Shown in pieces: positions 21,429 to 32,800 of a stretch of 64,000 bases of DNA. The position numbers were made by a program, and so were the translations under genes. Source of the DNA: Gongronella butleri (lineage: Eukaryota > Mucoromycota > Mucoromycetes > Mucorales > Cunninghamellaceae). The stretch spans positions 372,001 to 436,000 of the forward strand of contig JAIWZP010000013.1 in the NCBI GenBank assembly GCA_025201375.1. Direction: 5' to 3'. Under the pieces are notes generated by a model. The model did not search any database. It worked only from the letters and a program-made list of their open reading frames with translations, and was not told where the DNA came from. Position 1 is the stretch's first letter, and each line of letters opens with the position of its first letter.

Positions 21429-23829
21429 ATCGATACCTTTTTCAACGTGTAAATATAGCTGTGCAATAAAAGAGCAGTCGACGAGAGTGAATTTACGACG
21501 CGCCTTGGAATGTGGTGCAAACCTTTCTGCCGCACCCGAAAACGAGGAAAAGACTCGTCACAACGCGGCGAATCTTGGCCACGTTGATGATTTGGACCCT
21601 CTCTTCTCGAAAAAAAAAAAACAAAAGTCAATCAGGTGGTTTGACGAGGATAAGATCTGGTGGCCCTTGCCTGACCTGGTAAGACGTGGGGCCACTTTTG
21701 GCTATGAAGATGTGCGAGGCCAATTGAAGCTTGTATTATTTTTTTTTTTTTTGATTTCCTCTCCTCATGAGAAATTAAAACCGGAGGTCGACGGGATCAT
21801 TGTGCAGGAAAATCCAAAATTCGTTAATTTTCACAACTTTGCACTGGCTTTCGTTTTAAGCGCAATTTCAGAGCAACTTTGTTGCTCTACCAGTTTAGCT
21901 TATGAATGCAGCAACGCGTCTAAGAAAAAGGCACGCAAAACGCAGTTGTCTGGGAGCGCCATATACTCGCAGGCTGTTGGCAATTCCTTTTCCAAATAAA
22001 ATTGAGCAAATTGAGGTTTTTTTTTTTGCTTGTTATTTTTTGGGCGAGGGCTGGGCCCTCTTTTCCCTCATTGTTGTACGGTAAGGACAACCCTTTTGGA
22101 TAAACAGCATAAAGAAGCAGTTCATTAGTAGTTGGTGAAGGCCAGCTGGGTTTTTTAATCTGGTTGGACTGGAGACGAAAGTGGAATGTCACTGGACGTT
22201 TGGATCGCCTTGAGCGGACAATTCGTATGGGTTTCTTTGTGTGTGTGGACGATGCAGTGCGTTACTAGTTGGTGAAGGCAAGCTGGATTCGATCTGGTTT
22301 GACTGGAGACGAAAGCGCAATGTCACTGATGTTTGAATCGCCTTTGGCGAACAATTCGTTCGGGTTTCTCCACGGTTTCCAAAGGGGTGTGGGTTAAAAA
22401 CGATTATTTCTTACTCACATGCATTTTTTGCCATTTTGAAAAAAAAGAGCACGCCTTGTGCCCATCATGCATCTGCCACCCAAGACGTGCGCCCATACTG
22501 CATTATGCTCTCTTTTAATCTGAAATGGCGTCTCAGGGTTGAATTGAAATCCGTCGTGGGCCATCATTTTTACCTCGTACGTCGCTTCTCCACCTTTGGT
22601 CATCTGCACACTCGTTTTTTTTTTTTTTTTTTTTTACCCGGCTGCACCTGGATCCTTCTCTCTTTCCCGGCGCATTGTTTCAATAAATCCAAAATACATG
22701 ACTTGCACCTTCATTTTAGCTGCATTGATAGAAAATAAGAAAAAGCATCGATCATGCGAGCAAAGTCAAAAAGGTTCACTCAACCTTGGACCTCGCATGG
22801 ACAGGCGCGTCGGCCCAACGGCAAACAAAAGGCGATGACAGACAAAAATAGCCAATGCTTGCCAACCAGAGTAGATAGGGACTTGAGCGTCGGGAATCCA
22901 CGAGCAAGATCAGATGGTGGTAAGGGAATTGCACGGTGGCCAAAGGAGGCGAATAAAGGACTGAAGGCAAAAAGCAACGAGAAAAAAAAGAGGTGTACGC
23001 CTGACAAACTGATGCAATGCGGCCACAGCCAAATACGCGCCATTGATCCCTTTGTTTGATTCAATGCAAGTGCGACAGAAAATATTTCATCACCAAAGGC
23101 TTATCGCAGCGCCATGTACAGTAACTTCTTCATGTAGCTGATGTTGCCTCTCTCTTACTTCTCAGAAAAAAAAAAAAAAGACGAAGGTCAGCCATGTGGT
23201 TTGTCCAGGAGCACAACTCATTGCTGAAAATTTGGCTGTATCATAGCACGATTTTGTAAAAATCTTTTCGCAATAAAATCGTGATTCTATCATCACCAAA
23301 CTTTGTCCCTTGACTATTTCACCATCTCTCTTTGAAGGAAAAATTAAAAAATCAGAGGTTGATCAGGCCGTTTTTGAGGGCATGCATCGTTTTCAAGAAT
23401 TGTCACAAATTCAATAATAACCAACGCAACCCATGATTCAATTGCCTCCTAATATAACTTTTACTCTTGACTATTTCGCCGAACCTTGTTTCAACAAGAC
23501 ATTGAAAATCAACCTCAAATACAGTATAGAATTAAACATCACTTACCTAGACCATGGTTGGGCCACCCAAAATCTTCACATTTATACAGTACTGTATAGG
23601 TTAAATCGACGCGTCTCTTCTTATTCTGACAAGACGTTCAAACCAGGAGTCGACCGAGCCGTTGTGCAGATGAATCCAACAAAATCCTAATATTTTCACA
23701 AATCCAGAACAGGTTTTCAAAATACTGTATTTGGTGGATCGCCGCCATGAAAATGGCACTGATCGAAAGAAACGCACTCTGGTCTCATTTCCTGATTTGC
23801 GCGCCCGATGAACGAACTTTGCACGCTTG
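21429..23829. other. Gene-poor, repeat-derived stretch
   Basis: I find no supported gene. There are recurring degenerate blocks. A GAGGTCGACGGGATCATTGTGCAG block near 21785 resembles 23348 and 23648, and a CTTGACTATTTC block recurs near 23312 and 23467. There is a duplicated segment at 22115-22375, a 20-T tract near 22616 and several TACAGTA/TACTGTA heptamers from 23117 on. The short open frame at 23433-23690 could be transposon coding debris. Confidence 0.5.
22115..22375 (+). repeat. Direct duplication of a ~110-bp segment
   Basis: The segment beginning TAGTTGGTGAAGGCCAGCTGG (about 22129) recurs near 22266 as TAGTTGGTGAAGGCAAGCTGG. The two stay aligned through GGAGACGAAAG, AATGTCACTG and ACAATTCGT-CGGGTTTC, with small indels. 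The period is about 137 bases. No coding signal. Confidence 0.75.
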
Positions 23830-24660
23830 CAAAAGTTGATCAAACATTGAATCAATTTTCAAGCTCAATTTTCTCGATAGCTGGAAAAACTACCAACGGT
23901 GCTTTTGGAATGTCAAAGGTATCTGTTGAATCTCTATCGAATGAAACCAGTTTCATCGATGGATGGCTAAAACTCGCAGAGAAAATAGACTTTTTCATCA
24001 AAATTTTAGATTGCGATTTACTCGTCAACGGTATACCGGTAGTCAACCCTCAATTTTTACTGCAGTTTTACTAACAAACACGGCGGGGCAAAGCATCTAG
24101 TGGGGTGACTTGCAGTGCGCTAGCTTGGGTTTGAACTTTTTGCATCGGTCATTTCACCAGGCTGCAGCCCACTCATCATCAGCGTGCGTTCAACGCACTA
24201 CTGTTGTAAAATGTGCAAAATAAAAAAAATAAAAAAATACGTAAAAAAATAAAAATTCCATGCAATCCACCGCCTTAATTTGGAAGTGTCAAACCTTAAA
24301 TTTTTCCAAAAAAAATCTTGACCAAAGTAGGCACTTTTCTCCAGTCGATCGCCGTTCATGCGTCACCCTTTGGGCTTTTTCTTCAAGTTGGGGTGAGCTG
24401 CCATTTGGTCTGCCAATAGCAAATTGTCGGAGTTACCTGTTTGAGATGCATTGATCACTCGGAGATCGAAATGCGTGACCCCTGAGTGACCCCTGAATTT
24501 TTCAAAAGTGGCCGTAGCGCTTTGCTTGGGGGTGTCTAGGCTTTTTATTGTTGCAATTTCTACGCTGAATGCGATGGTACAGCTATTTTCGAGCGGGCTC
24601 GATCAAGCGGATGACGAGATAAATGTAAAATAGTACAAATTTGGCGTTTTTGGAATTTGC
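23830..24660 (+). repeat. Dispersed repeat R2, copy 1
   Basis: It aligns with 48940-49850 (copy 2) and in part with 54425-54790 (copy 3), all in the same orientation. Shared landmarks are TTTTACTAACAAACA followed by GGGGCAAAGCATCT, AATTGTCGGAGTTACCTGTTT, and GACCCCTGAATTTTTCAAAA. The first part overlaps an 88-codon open frame (23808-24074) whose reading frame is broken in copy 2. It is likely a decayed mobile element or LTR; the class is not established. Confidence 0.8.
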
Positions 24661-24735
24661 CGGGTGCCGGCTGAAAAAAATTAGGTGGAGGAGGAGCTTC
24701 ATCAGTCATACTGTAACAGCCCACTCCTGTTGTAC

Positions 24736-24772
24736 TACTGTACTGTACAGTACTGTACAGTACAGTACTGTA
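24736..24772. repeat. Stacked TA-C(A/T)G-TA array, 7 units (footprint stack)
   Basis: Thirty-seven bases parse exactly as TA followed by seven CTG-TA or CAG-TA steps. The order of triplets is CTG, CTG, CAG, CTG, CAG, CAG, CTG. Each unit adds 5 bp and ends in a new TA, as expected if Tc1-type elements repeatedly entered a TA and left a 3-base footprint. Single heptamers of the same kind flank it at 24709, 24818 and 24837. Confidence 0.8.
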
Positions 24773-24959
24773 ATTCATCCCCTTGCCATGTGGATCAATC
24801 GAGCCTTTTACTGTGTGTACTGTAGTACAATATCTTTACTGTATAGGACTATTATAGGTTTACAGTGTTAATAAATTGGCAATGACCTGTGCATCGTTGC
24901 GTCGTGGTCTGGTTGATTAGTCACAAAGAAAAACGAGTCGACAATTTTCTTTTTTGCTT

Positions 24960-25834
24960 GCTCGGATTGGACGCGAGATGAGCATTGGCAGCATCAGACA
25001 CGAGTTGTCACGCATAAAGTAGGTAATGCAATCAGGTTTCTCACGGTATGTAAGCATAAACAGTGCCACAAAAATCAGGGATGAAAACTTAACAGGAGTG
25101 AATAGACCTTGCTCTTTATCTTTTTTCTTTTTTTTTTCAACATGAGGGAGTGCACCCGGGCAAGCGATGTCTTGGCAAAGTTTGAGCAGCGCGAACGACG
25201 ACTTCGAGACAGATGGCCATGAATACTGTACTCCTCCTGCTCCAGCTTCACTTGCTCAAGCTGCTCCTGCTCCACCTGCTGCTGCTCCAGCTCCAGCTCG
25301 TCCACTGTCGTCTCCTTTTCGCTTTTCCAGACCCAGGCTTTGCTGCTGCCTATGTGCGCGCTTCTTTTGCAGACGACACTGTGTATGGAATTACAAAAAA
25401 TGGCGACCCCTGCATCAGCTTTTTTGAAGAAATCATGAGCACTTTGCAGCACATGTACTACGGTATGTGTTTTTACCCGCAAGACTTCCCTAGGCGTAAT
25501 AAAAAACGCTTGTACCACGTGTGAGAATAAAAGCACGCCATCTGGCTTGTCCGCGTGCTCGTGGCAACTTCCGATTTTGGCTGGCATCATACACCTTTTT
25601 CGCCAGCCTCGCCCCCCTCCACAACCGAAGGGATTTGGAATATGATGATCTTTTTCCACGGACCAGCCCCCGCTCATCTTCCTCTTTGCTTACACCGGCG
25701 ACCAGTCCCAGGGTCAGAAAATAAACCTTTGGCGAGCCGCTTCAAAAAAAAAACGCGTTTAGTTCGTGTCAATGAATAAAAGCTTCCCTTTCAACTGCAA
25801 ACAGTCGTTCTCGACCCGTGGTCGTCGTCTAAAA
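24960..25834 (+). other. Possible small or broken plus-strand gene, unresolved
   Basis: Some pieces look coding. ATG at 24978 runs to a GTAGGT donor at 25019 and can join in phase to 25147, giving an N-terminus with AKFEQRERRLRDR, but it stops at a TGA just before 25224. A later frame on the same strand (about 25330-25464) contains ADDTVYGITKNG and SFFEEIMSTLQHMYYG and reaches a stop at 25524 followed by AATAAA. Between them is a CTG/CTC-rich simple-sequence stretch and a TACTGTA heptamer at 25224. It may be a real gene with exons I cannot place, or a pseudogene. The overlapping 200-codon minus frame is less convincing. Confidence 0.25.
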
Positions 25835-26660
25835 ATAAACATTCAACCATAAATGAGCATCATACATGAGTCTCCGTGTGCTACCGCGGTACGGATTGTC
25901 ATCACGCACACACATTCAGGAGAAAAAAAAGAGCATTCATTACCAATGATCTCCCTGCTGAATGGGCTGCAAGGCGTCGATCGATCTGAGCGCGGTGGCT
26001 CTTTTCTAAAAAACAATCCGACCAAATGATGGGTAAATGGCGTCCATGAGCCGCTGCTATGATACAGAAAAAAGCCGACGTCACACACACACACACACAC
26101 ACACACACATTCATGAAAAAAAAGCATGCATTACCAATGACAACCACTCCACGATGACGTGCAGTCGATCGGAGCGCATGATGCTCTATGTTTTTTAAAA
26201 AAAACATTATCATTCGACCTTAATGAGAATATGGTGGCGCAGCGTGACTATTTTTGAAAATTACTTCTCCTATGCAGTCGGCCGCATAGCGGCATAAGGA
26301 TCAGTTCCTCGGGCCAAGGGCCTGGGAACCTAAGGGAAATAATATGCTGTAGAGGACGTAATCGATGTCACACACACACGGAGGAGAAAAAGCACGTATT
26401 GCCATTGCAACCTTTTCACGAAGACATGCAAAGAGTCAACCTGAACGCGTGGTGCTCTTTGAAAAATAAGCATTCGAATTATAATGAGCAAACGGCGCTC
26501 TGTGCGCTGCCGTGGGAGGGGTTGAAATCACACGGACTCACATACACACATTCAGGAGAGAAAAAAAAAGCACTCATTATTAATGATCGCCTTGCTGCTA
26601 TGAGCTGCAAGGAGGCAATCGAAACGCGTGTTGCCCTGCTCTTTTTTTTTTTTTTTTTTT
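25835..26660 (+). repeat. Degenerate satellite, about four units carrying a (CA)n block
   Basis: Units recur near 25905, 26095, 26365 and 26542. Each runs CACACACATTCAGGAG-like, then A-rich, then GCATTCATTACCAATGA-like, followed by a stretch with AAGCATTCGA/ACATTCAACC and TAATGAG. Spacing is 170-280 bases. A clean (AC)14 lies at 26082-26109. No gene is seen. Confidence 0.7.
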
Positions 26661-26826
26661 GCGACATCTCCTTTTGTAGTGCAATAACGCTTAAAATCAA
26701 TGCGCGCGTATTTTTTTTTTATTTTTCTTCCCCTCACATCCGTGCACACGCGCAAAAACCAAATCGTGCACGCAATGTCAAGAGATAATAAATGTAGAAT
26801 CATGGGTGTTTAAATGTCTCAAATCA

Positions 26827-27402
26827 CTAAACGAGTCGATTTTCCTTGTGTCGATGCATCTGGTCCATCTGATCCATCATGTCGTGTCGGAGTGCATCGG
26901 CATGGGTGCAGCCCGGTGTGTTGGAGGGCGATATGCCAGGGAACATGCTTGTTACGACGTCGGCCAGCGGCGAACCATGGGGCGACGTTGCATTTTTGTC
27001 CGCGGTGTCGGTGGTAGCATTGGCGTGCGCCTGGACCGTGGCTCCCGCAGTAGGGATAGGCTCGGCAGTGGACGACGTAGAGCCAGTGGCCACCGTGGCA
27101 TCATTGTTGCGTGGCGATCGATCGTCGGACAACTGATCCTGGTCGCCATGCGTGACCGACTTGTCGTGCTTTTTTTGCTGTCTCTGGTCGTGGATATCAT
27201 GCACGGCATCGCGCACAAAGCCGGCAACATCGCGCACGTAGCCAGCAACACCAAGCTTCTCTGGTGACAGGCTGTGGTCGCTCATGTGCGTGCGCTCGGA
27301 TGGACGGTCGTCCGCGTGCTGCTTGCGTGGCCGATAGGGATCCTGGTCAGGCGCAAGTCCTGCATCCACAGGAATGTGCTTTGGAATATCATCGTTCATC
27401 AT
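26827..27402 (-). CDS. Hypothetical disordered 191-residue protein
   Basis: One open frame with an ATG at 27402. The composition is rich in Asp, His, Ala, Thr and Gln. The only helix-like part is about residues 45-75 (SPEKLGVAGYVRDVAGFVRD), an amphipathic repeat of the type Y/FVRDVAG. There is no signal peptide or transmembrane segment. I do not recognise it. Its uninterrupted length, balanced codon use and the absence of homopolymers favour a real gene over chance, but there is no family support. Confidence 0.5.
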   Translation of the reverse strand: MMNDDIPKHIPVDAGLAPDQDPYRPRKQHADDRPSERTHMSDHSLSPEKLGVAGYVRDVAGFVRDAVHDIHDQRQQKKHDKSVTHGDQDQLSDDRSPRNNDATVATGSTSSTAEPIPTAGATVQAHANATTDTADKNATSPHGSPLADVVTSMFPGISPSNTPGCTHADALRHDMMDQMDQMHRHKENRLV

Positions 27403-27633
27403 GGAAAAAAATATAAATTCAGAAAAGAAAAAGGATGGGAAGAAAAGCGAAAAAAAATCTCACACCATATATTTAGCTGTAAAACCGCATGAAATTGTGT
27501 GCCAACAAATCTGAAACATCCTGTCAAATGACCAATCAGGAAATGTAAGAATTGGCCCGTCCACGCGCGCCGTCAGTCTTACGTGCTTGATGATTATGCA
27601 AAAGAAAAAAGTTGCGTCATTGCCAGTGATTAG

Positions 27634-27683
<50 letters not shown>

Positions 27684-28465
27684 ACAGCATTCGAATAGCT
27701 GGCAAAAGGGCCGCTTGAGGGTTGTCAGGCAATGAAAATTGAGTCAATGCCTGCAATTGTGGCCGCCGCCTCAACCATGTGGTAAATTCAGCCAATAAAA
27801 TCGCTTTTCTGGCCCGGCTAAATAATCGGGCCGAGAAAATTTAAATGGAGCTGTCAAGGACCAAGTACTTTTCTTGACATGTTACGGCCATACGATTCTG
27901 AAAGCGCCAGATCCCGTCCGATCTCTGCAGCGATCCAGAATACGGCCTGGTTAGTACTGCGGTGAGAGATCACGCGGGAATACCAGGTGCTGTAATTTTT
28001 TTTTAAAAAATTGCTTTTGAACGCGTCGATTTCAGTTTTATTTTCGCTTTTTTTTTTTCGAAGGGTTTGTTTTTGTGCGCATTAGCACTTGAGCACGTGC
28101 TAGTGTGATTGTGGATGGGTGTGCATGTCGATCAGCCGAGCAATAATCATGCATTGGCGCTACTCGTGCCCTGTGAAGTGCACCAAAGCCGAGATCTTTG
28201 CAATTTATGGTGCATTTATGCTTTTTTTTTGTGACGATTGTGCTCGCATTTTCTGAGTGACGTGTAGTCGATGAGCGCAAGGGGGGGGGGGAGGATGAGG
28301 GGCACAATGGAATGCGGTTTGCCTGAGATGTGTGCGCAGGCGTGGTTTTTTTAAAGCCAGCCCCCAAAAGGGCGATGCGGGCCTTGTGTTTTTCTCGCTC
28401 CTTCTCCCGTTTTCTCTCGCGGCCTTTTTTATCACTCTTCTCTTTCCTGCCAGATCCTTTTGAAC
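27403..28465. other. Gene-free stretch with 46-nt poly(T)
   Basis: It holds a run of 46 T (27636-27681), a run of 11 G near 28282 and A/T-rich sequence. No gene is supported. It separates the minus-strand hypothetical gene from ERH and should contain both promoters. Confidence 0.45.
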
Positions 28466-29295
28466 ATGGTAAAGCAGAAAAAAAGGGAGAAAAATACAGG
28501 AAAAGTAAGGGCCGTGATCTCATTTTCTTTTTTATCTGGCAGACGCACACGATCCTGCTGGTCCAGCAGACACCTGAACAAGCGTAAGTTGGGGTTATGC
28601 CAAAAAAGCCAAGCTGGCCACGTTGTCCCTGGATAAATCAAGACAAGGTGACTGACGCGGATCTCTTTTTGCATTCTTCATCATAGAACTCGACGATACT
28701 AGTAAGTTGGCATGGATTTTTTTAAAACCGCGTACACGATCTGATGAATCAATTTCTCATAGCGACTTTGAATCGATCGGCAGCGCGATGGAAGGTATAA
28801 AAAAGAGAAAAAGACGCGTCGACGCGCAAGAATTGATGGCCGAATTTTGTTTTCATTAGAGGTGGCGACTCTGTACGAAGCGCAATTATTGCGCGTGAAT
28901 CCACGATTGACCAAGCTAGAATACAAGTGAGGGCGAAAAGCGACCGCCAATGCGTGTCCAAAACTGACTTTTTTTTTTCTCATTGCGATAGCGCCGAAGA
29001 TCTGCTTCGTTTTATAGATCAGCACGAGGAATTCGTAGCATTGGTGTTGAACAGCAGCACAAAAGTACGAGCAACCGGGGCACACGGCCAACGAAATACA
29101 AGTTGGCCATCGGGAGAACTTAATTTTTTTTGATTTTAGATGTACGAAGCACGCGATCCAGCGTGGATCAAGGACAAATTGATTGCGCACTTTACGGCGC
29201 AGCAGCAACATCATCAACAGGACGTTCCCCAACGATCAAATCACGGCCCACGAGGTGGTGGTAGGGGTCGTGGCCGAGGAGGACGTCGATTCTAG
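28466..29295 (+). CDS. erh1: Enhancer of rudimentary homologue (ERH) with RGG tail
   Basis: Seven exons join in phase to 128 residues: 28466-28468 (the ATG alone), 28543-28583, 28687-28701, 28763-28794, 28860-28926, 28992-29064 and 29140-29295. The core opens MTHTILLVQQTPEQATR and continues DFESIGSAMEEVATLYEAQL, LLRFIDQHEEFVALVL and DPAWIKDKLI, matching ERH from end to end. ERH is a ~104-residue homodimer that in fission yeast works with Mmi1 in nuclear RNA elimination. After the core comes an added tail that starts QQQHHQQ and ends GPRGGGRGRGRGGRRF, an RGG-type RNA-binding or methylation-prone sequence, unlike the short ends of animal ERH. The ATG-only first exon (ATG|GTAAAG) reproduces the expected N-terminus. 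Confidence 0.93.
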
Positions 29296-29809
29296 AGAAA
29301 ATCCAATAAAAAAGAAAGCAATAAAGTTGGTCGTGAACCTGCTGTGTAACCAAAACGCCATATTTAGTGACAAGCCGCGCGGGGCAAAAAATCTCAAAAG
29401 ACACGCTTTTTTTTTGTTGCCCTGTTGCCTCGGTTTTTCCTCTTTTTGCTCTTCTTCTTTGTTTGCTCTCTTTTTTTTTTCTCCCCTTCTCCTTAAAGAG
29501 GTCCGTCTCGCTCGCTTTGACAAAAACAGGCCCTTTTTTCATATCATTTGCTCCCCCCCTCGTCTCCCTCTTCTTTCTTTTCCGCTGACCTTTTGTATTT
29601 TTTGCCCCCCTTTTTTTGGTTTCTTGTAAGTTGGCACTTTTTTTTTATTATTTTGCCTCTCTCTCTTTTTGCTTCTTTTCCCCTCCTTTGCTTTTGGTGA
29701 TTGGACCTGAGCGCCCCCACACGTTCGCAATACTCATCTTGCCCTTTGTCTTGGCTCCTCTTGTCGCTCTTTTGCGTTTTTTCCCCGCTTTTCAGACACA
29801 CCCGCTCCT
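29296..29809 (+). promoter_or_regulatory. Strongly pyrimidine-rich upstream region of rrm4
   Basis: From about 29400 to 29800 the plus strand is mostly C and T in long runs. It ends in CTTTTCAG ten bases before the rrm4 ATG. It may be a CT-rich promoter, a 5'-UTR intron, or both. No gene is seen; open frames here are low-complexity artefacts. Confidence 0.5.
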
Positions 29810-32800
29810 ATGACGGACTTTGCACCGGTGATACGGCTCCCCAAGAGCAAGGTCGACACCTATCAAGACACAGAGACGCTTGTCTCCGACACCTTGTTCC
29901 TCAAAAACTTCCCCTCGACCATTTATGAACAAGACTTGCGCCAATTGCTGGAAAATTACCAGCCCGTCGAGTAAGGGCGATTTGCCATTGGCCGACAACA
30001 CGCCGATCCGGTACCTGATTTTTGGAAACGCGCTCACCGGTCTTTTTTTCGCCCTTTTTTATTTTTTTTTTCATTTTTAAAAAAGGATTGTTTTGGATCG
30101 TCAGAGTGGCGAGGGTCACATCATTTTCCCGTCCAATGCAATCGGTAAGAAAAAGAGAAAAAAAAAAGAGAGAGAGGCATTGGGGGCTATCAAATGAACT
30201 GTTTCACAAGTCACTTGATCCGCTTACACTCTCTTTTCATGCAAATCTTAGCTGACCAAGTGTACGCATTGTACCAAGATTATGAATTCCACAATGGGAC
30301 ACGTCTTTTCTTTGCCATTGAGCAAGATGCAACGCTGGAGGCGCAGGGTCAATTGTTGCGCATTCTGCACCTGCCACACTATGTTGAGAACAACATGGTG
30401 TATCAGCTTTTCCGGCCCTACGGGCCATTGGCCCTGTGCAAGCTGCTGCTGGAGCCCGATGATTCGTCTTTTCACGGGTCGGCGCTCGTGCAATACTTTT
30501 ATCAAGAAGACACCAATGCGGCACTCAATGAAATGGTAAAAAAAAGGGCATCATGTTGTTCCAGTTGTAACCAGGTTTTTTATTATAGGATGGTCAATAT
30601 ATCGATGGGAACACCATGTAAGGAGAGAGAGGGGGAAAGAGAAAGAGAACAATGATCTGTGTGCTGCCCAAAGAGAAAAGGGAGGACAGGGGATGGCCAA
30701 TGGCATGAAAGGAGGTGGAAAAAAAGGACAATGATGAAACAAAAGGGGGACAAAAAAAAAAAAAGCCGACCTGACTTTTTTTTTGCATCTTGTTTTGTGT
30801 ATAGATCTGTGGAGCCCCTGATGATGAATGATTACTACCAAAAGCCAGTAAGCAAACAAAAAAAAAAAAAAGAAAGAAAGAGGGAGCGTGGGTGCCATTG
30901 AACAAGGTTGGAGCGGCTTGCGTCGTGTTTATATGAAAAAGAAGGATTTTATGCGACCTGTCTATAAATGTGCATATGTAGATTTGTGTTGTGTTGTTTT
31001 ATGTTGAGTGTTGTGTGTGTGTGTGTGTGAATCGTGTAGCACATGAGCGAGTGAAAGCAGGCGACCGAGTGCCGCACTGATCTCCCAATCTTACTTTTTT
31101 ATTCGATTCCGACGATTCTCAACTTTTTTTTTCTTTCCCTTTTTTTTTTTCTCGCTCTCTCTCTTTCTCCAGTCGCCCATGATGGTCCCTGACAAGGCCA
31201 ATGATGCGGTCTATGTGGACATGCTCAATTTGTACATCAAGAATCTGGACGCCAAGGTGACCAATGCGGATCTGTTCAATGCGTTTCGCACGTTTGGACG
31301 CATTGTGTCTGCACGCGTCATGTCCAACCCGAGTACAGGTCAATCCAAAGGCTACGGGTTTGTCAGCTATAGTCGGCCCGAAGAGGCCAAGGATGCCATT
31401 GAACAGATGCATGGCAAGATCATGTTTAGCAAGCCATTGATCATCTCGTATCACACGCCCAAGAAACCACGCCAACAAACCAGTCCTTCGGCTCCTTCGG
31501 CTCCACCCGTGTCCATACCACAACAACAGCAACAGCAGCAGCACCACCAACAGCAGCAACAGCAGCAGCCATATCAGGCGCCCCGTCACCAGACACCATC
31601 CCTGTCGCCCACATCCACCATGACTCCACAGCGGTCCCTGCTTCCGTCCTCGTTGTCGCCCACGTCTCCTTCGCAGCCCACGCCCACCCCTCCTCCTGCG
31701 GCCGCTCCTGGTCCTGGTCCTTCTCCAGCAACCACCAACCACGCCGCAGCCGCCGTGAGCCCCGTGTTGCATGGGCTCGGCATCGACAATGTCGAACAAC
31801 TTGCCATGGATATCAAGGAACTCTCTGTGGGCCACAAGTATCAGATCAATGCCCATCCGCTCCAGCGCAAGGTAAATAATTTAACGAGAAAAAAAAGGGG
31901 GCAAGGGAACGGGGGAGGACGCAAAAGGGATGAAGGACGACAAGCTTGACTCTCGTAAAAAAAAAAAAAAAAGGGGAAATGAGGAGCAAATCCTCTTTTT
32001 TTTTTTTTTGTTTTACGCTCGATTTAATGGAATTGATGCGATTTTTTTTTCAATAGTCGTCTAATGCCGCGGAACAAGCAATGACGAACAACGGCATGGT
32101 TTCTGGGATGCGGACGTCTCCTCCCTTTTCATCGTCGCCCATCTCGGGTAGCACAACAGGTGGTCACTCGCTGGCATCGCTTGCATCGGGTCTGAGCATC
32201 CAACAGCCGCCTGCAGCGCCTGCCGCTGCGGCCAATGGCCATCCGCGCAACGAATACAAGCAGACGGCAGACGGACGGCCCTCATTGCGCCGTCGCTCTT
32301 CGTTGGAAAGCATCAGCACCGTCATGACCGAGTCCACCGCCAGCTTGCAGCGTCAAAAAATGTCCATGGCCGTCGCAGAGTGCCTCGACGACCCAACCGT
32401 CATTGCAGACGTCGTCGATATGCTGCTCACTCTCAAAAAGAAGGAGCGCTCCCTCTGTCTTTTCAATCAAGACTTTTTAAAGAGCAAAATCGAGCTTGCC
32501 CTCGAGGCATTGGAGGTCTTCCAGGCCGACGACGAGGACATAGACGACGAGGATGAAGAACTTCAGCAAATGTACGTAAAAAAAAAAGCGAGAAATCGCA
32601 AAAACTTTAAAAATTGAACAATAGATCTCATTTTTTTTGAACTCGTTAGGATGCCTCGACAACCGTTCAAAAAGCCAGTTGTGCCTTCGGCTCCGTCCAA
32701 CATGTATGGTGTTGCTGCAAGCATGTCGCCGCCCACACCAATGCATTATGACGACATCCCAAAGGTGATTCCCAAGCGTGTCTCTAGAGCGATCCCCATT

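Noticed and set aside
24736..24772. Simple microsatellite explanation for the TACTG-type run
   Set aside because: The irregular CTG/CAG alternation with a fixed TA every 5 bp does not fit slippage of one unit, and single heptamers with the same form are scattered around it.
25075..25677. 200-codon minus-strand frame rich in Glu/Gln/Leu
   Set aside because: The Glu/Gln part comes from CTC/CTG simple sequence. The plus strand has an AATAAA after its stop, so neither is secure and the minus frame is not called.
31119..31856. 245-codon minus-strand frame inside rrm4
   Set aside because: Antisense shadow of the RRM3 and poly-Gln exon.
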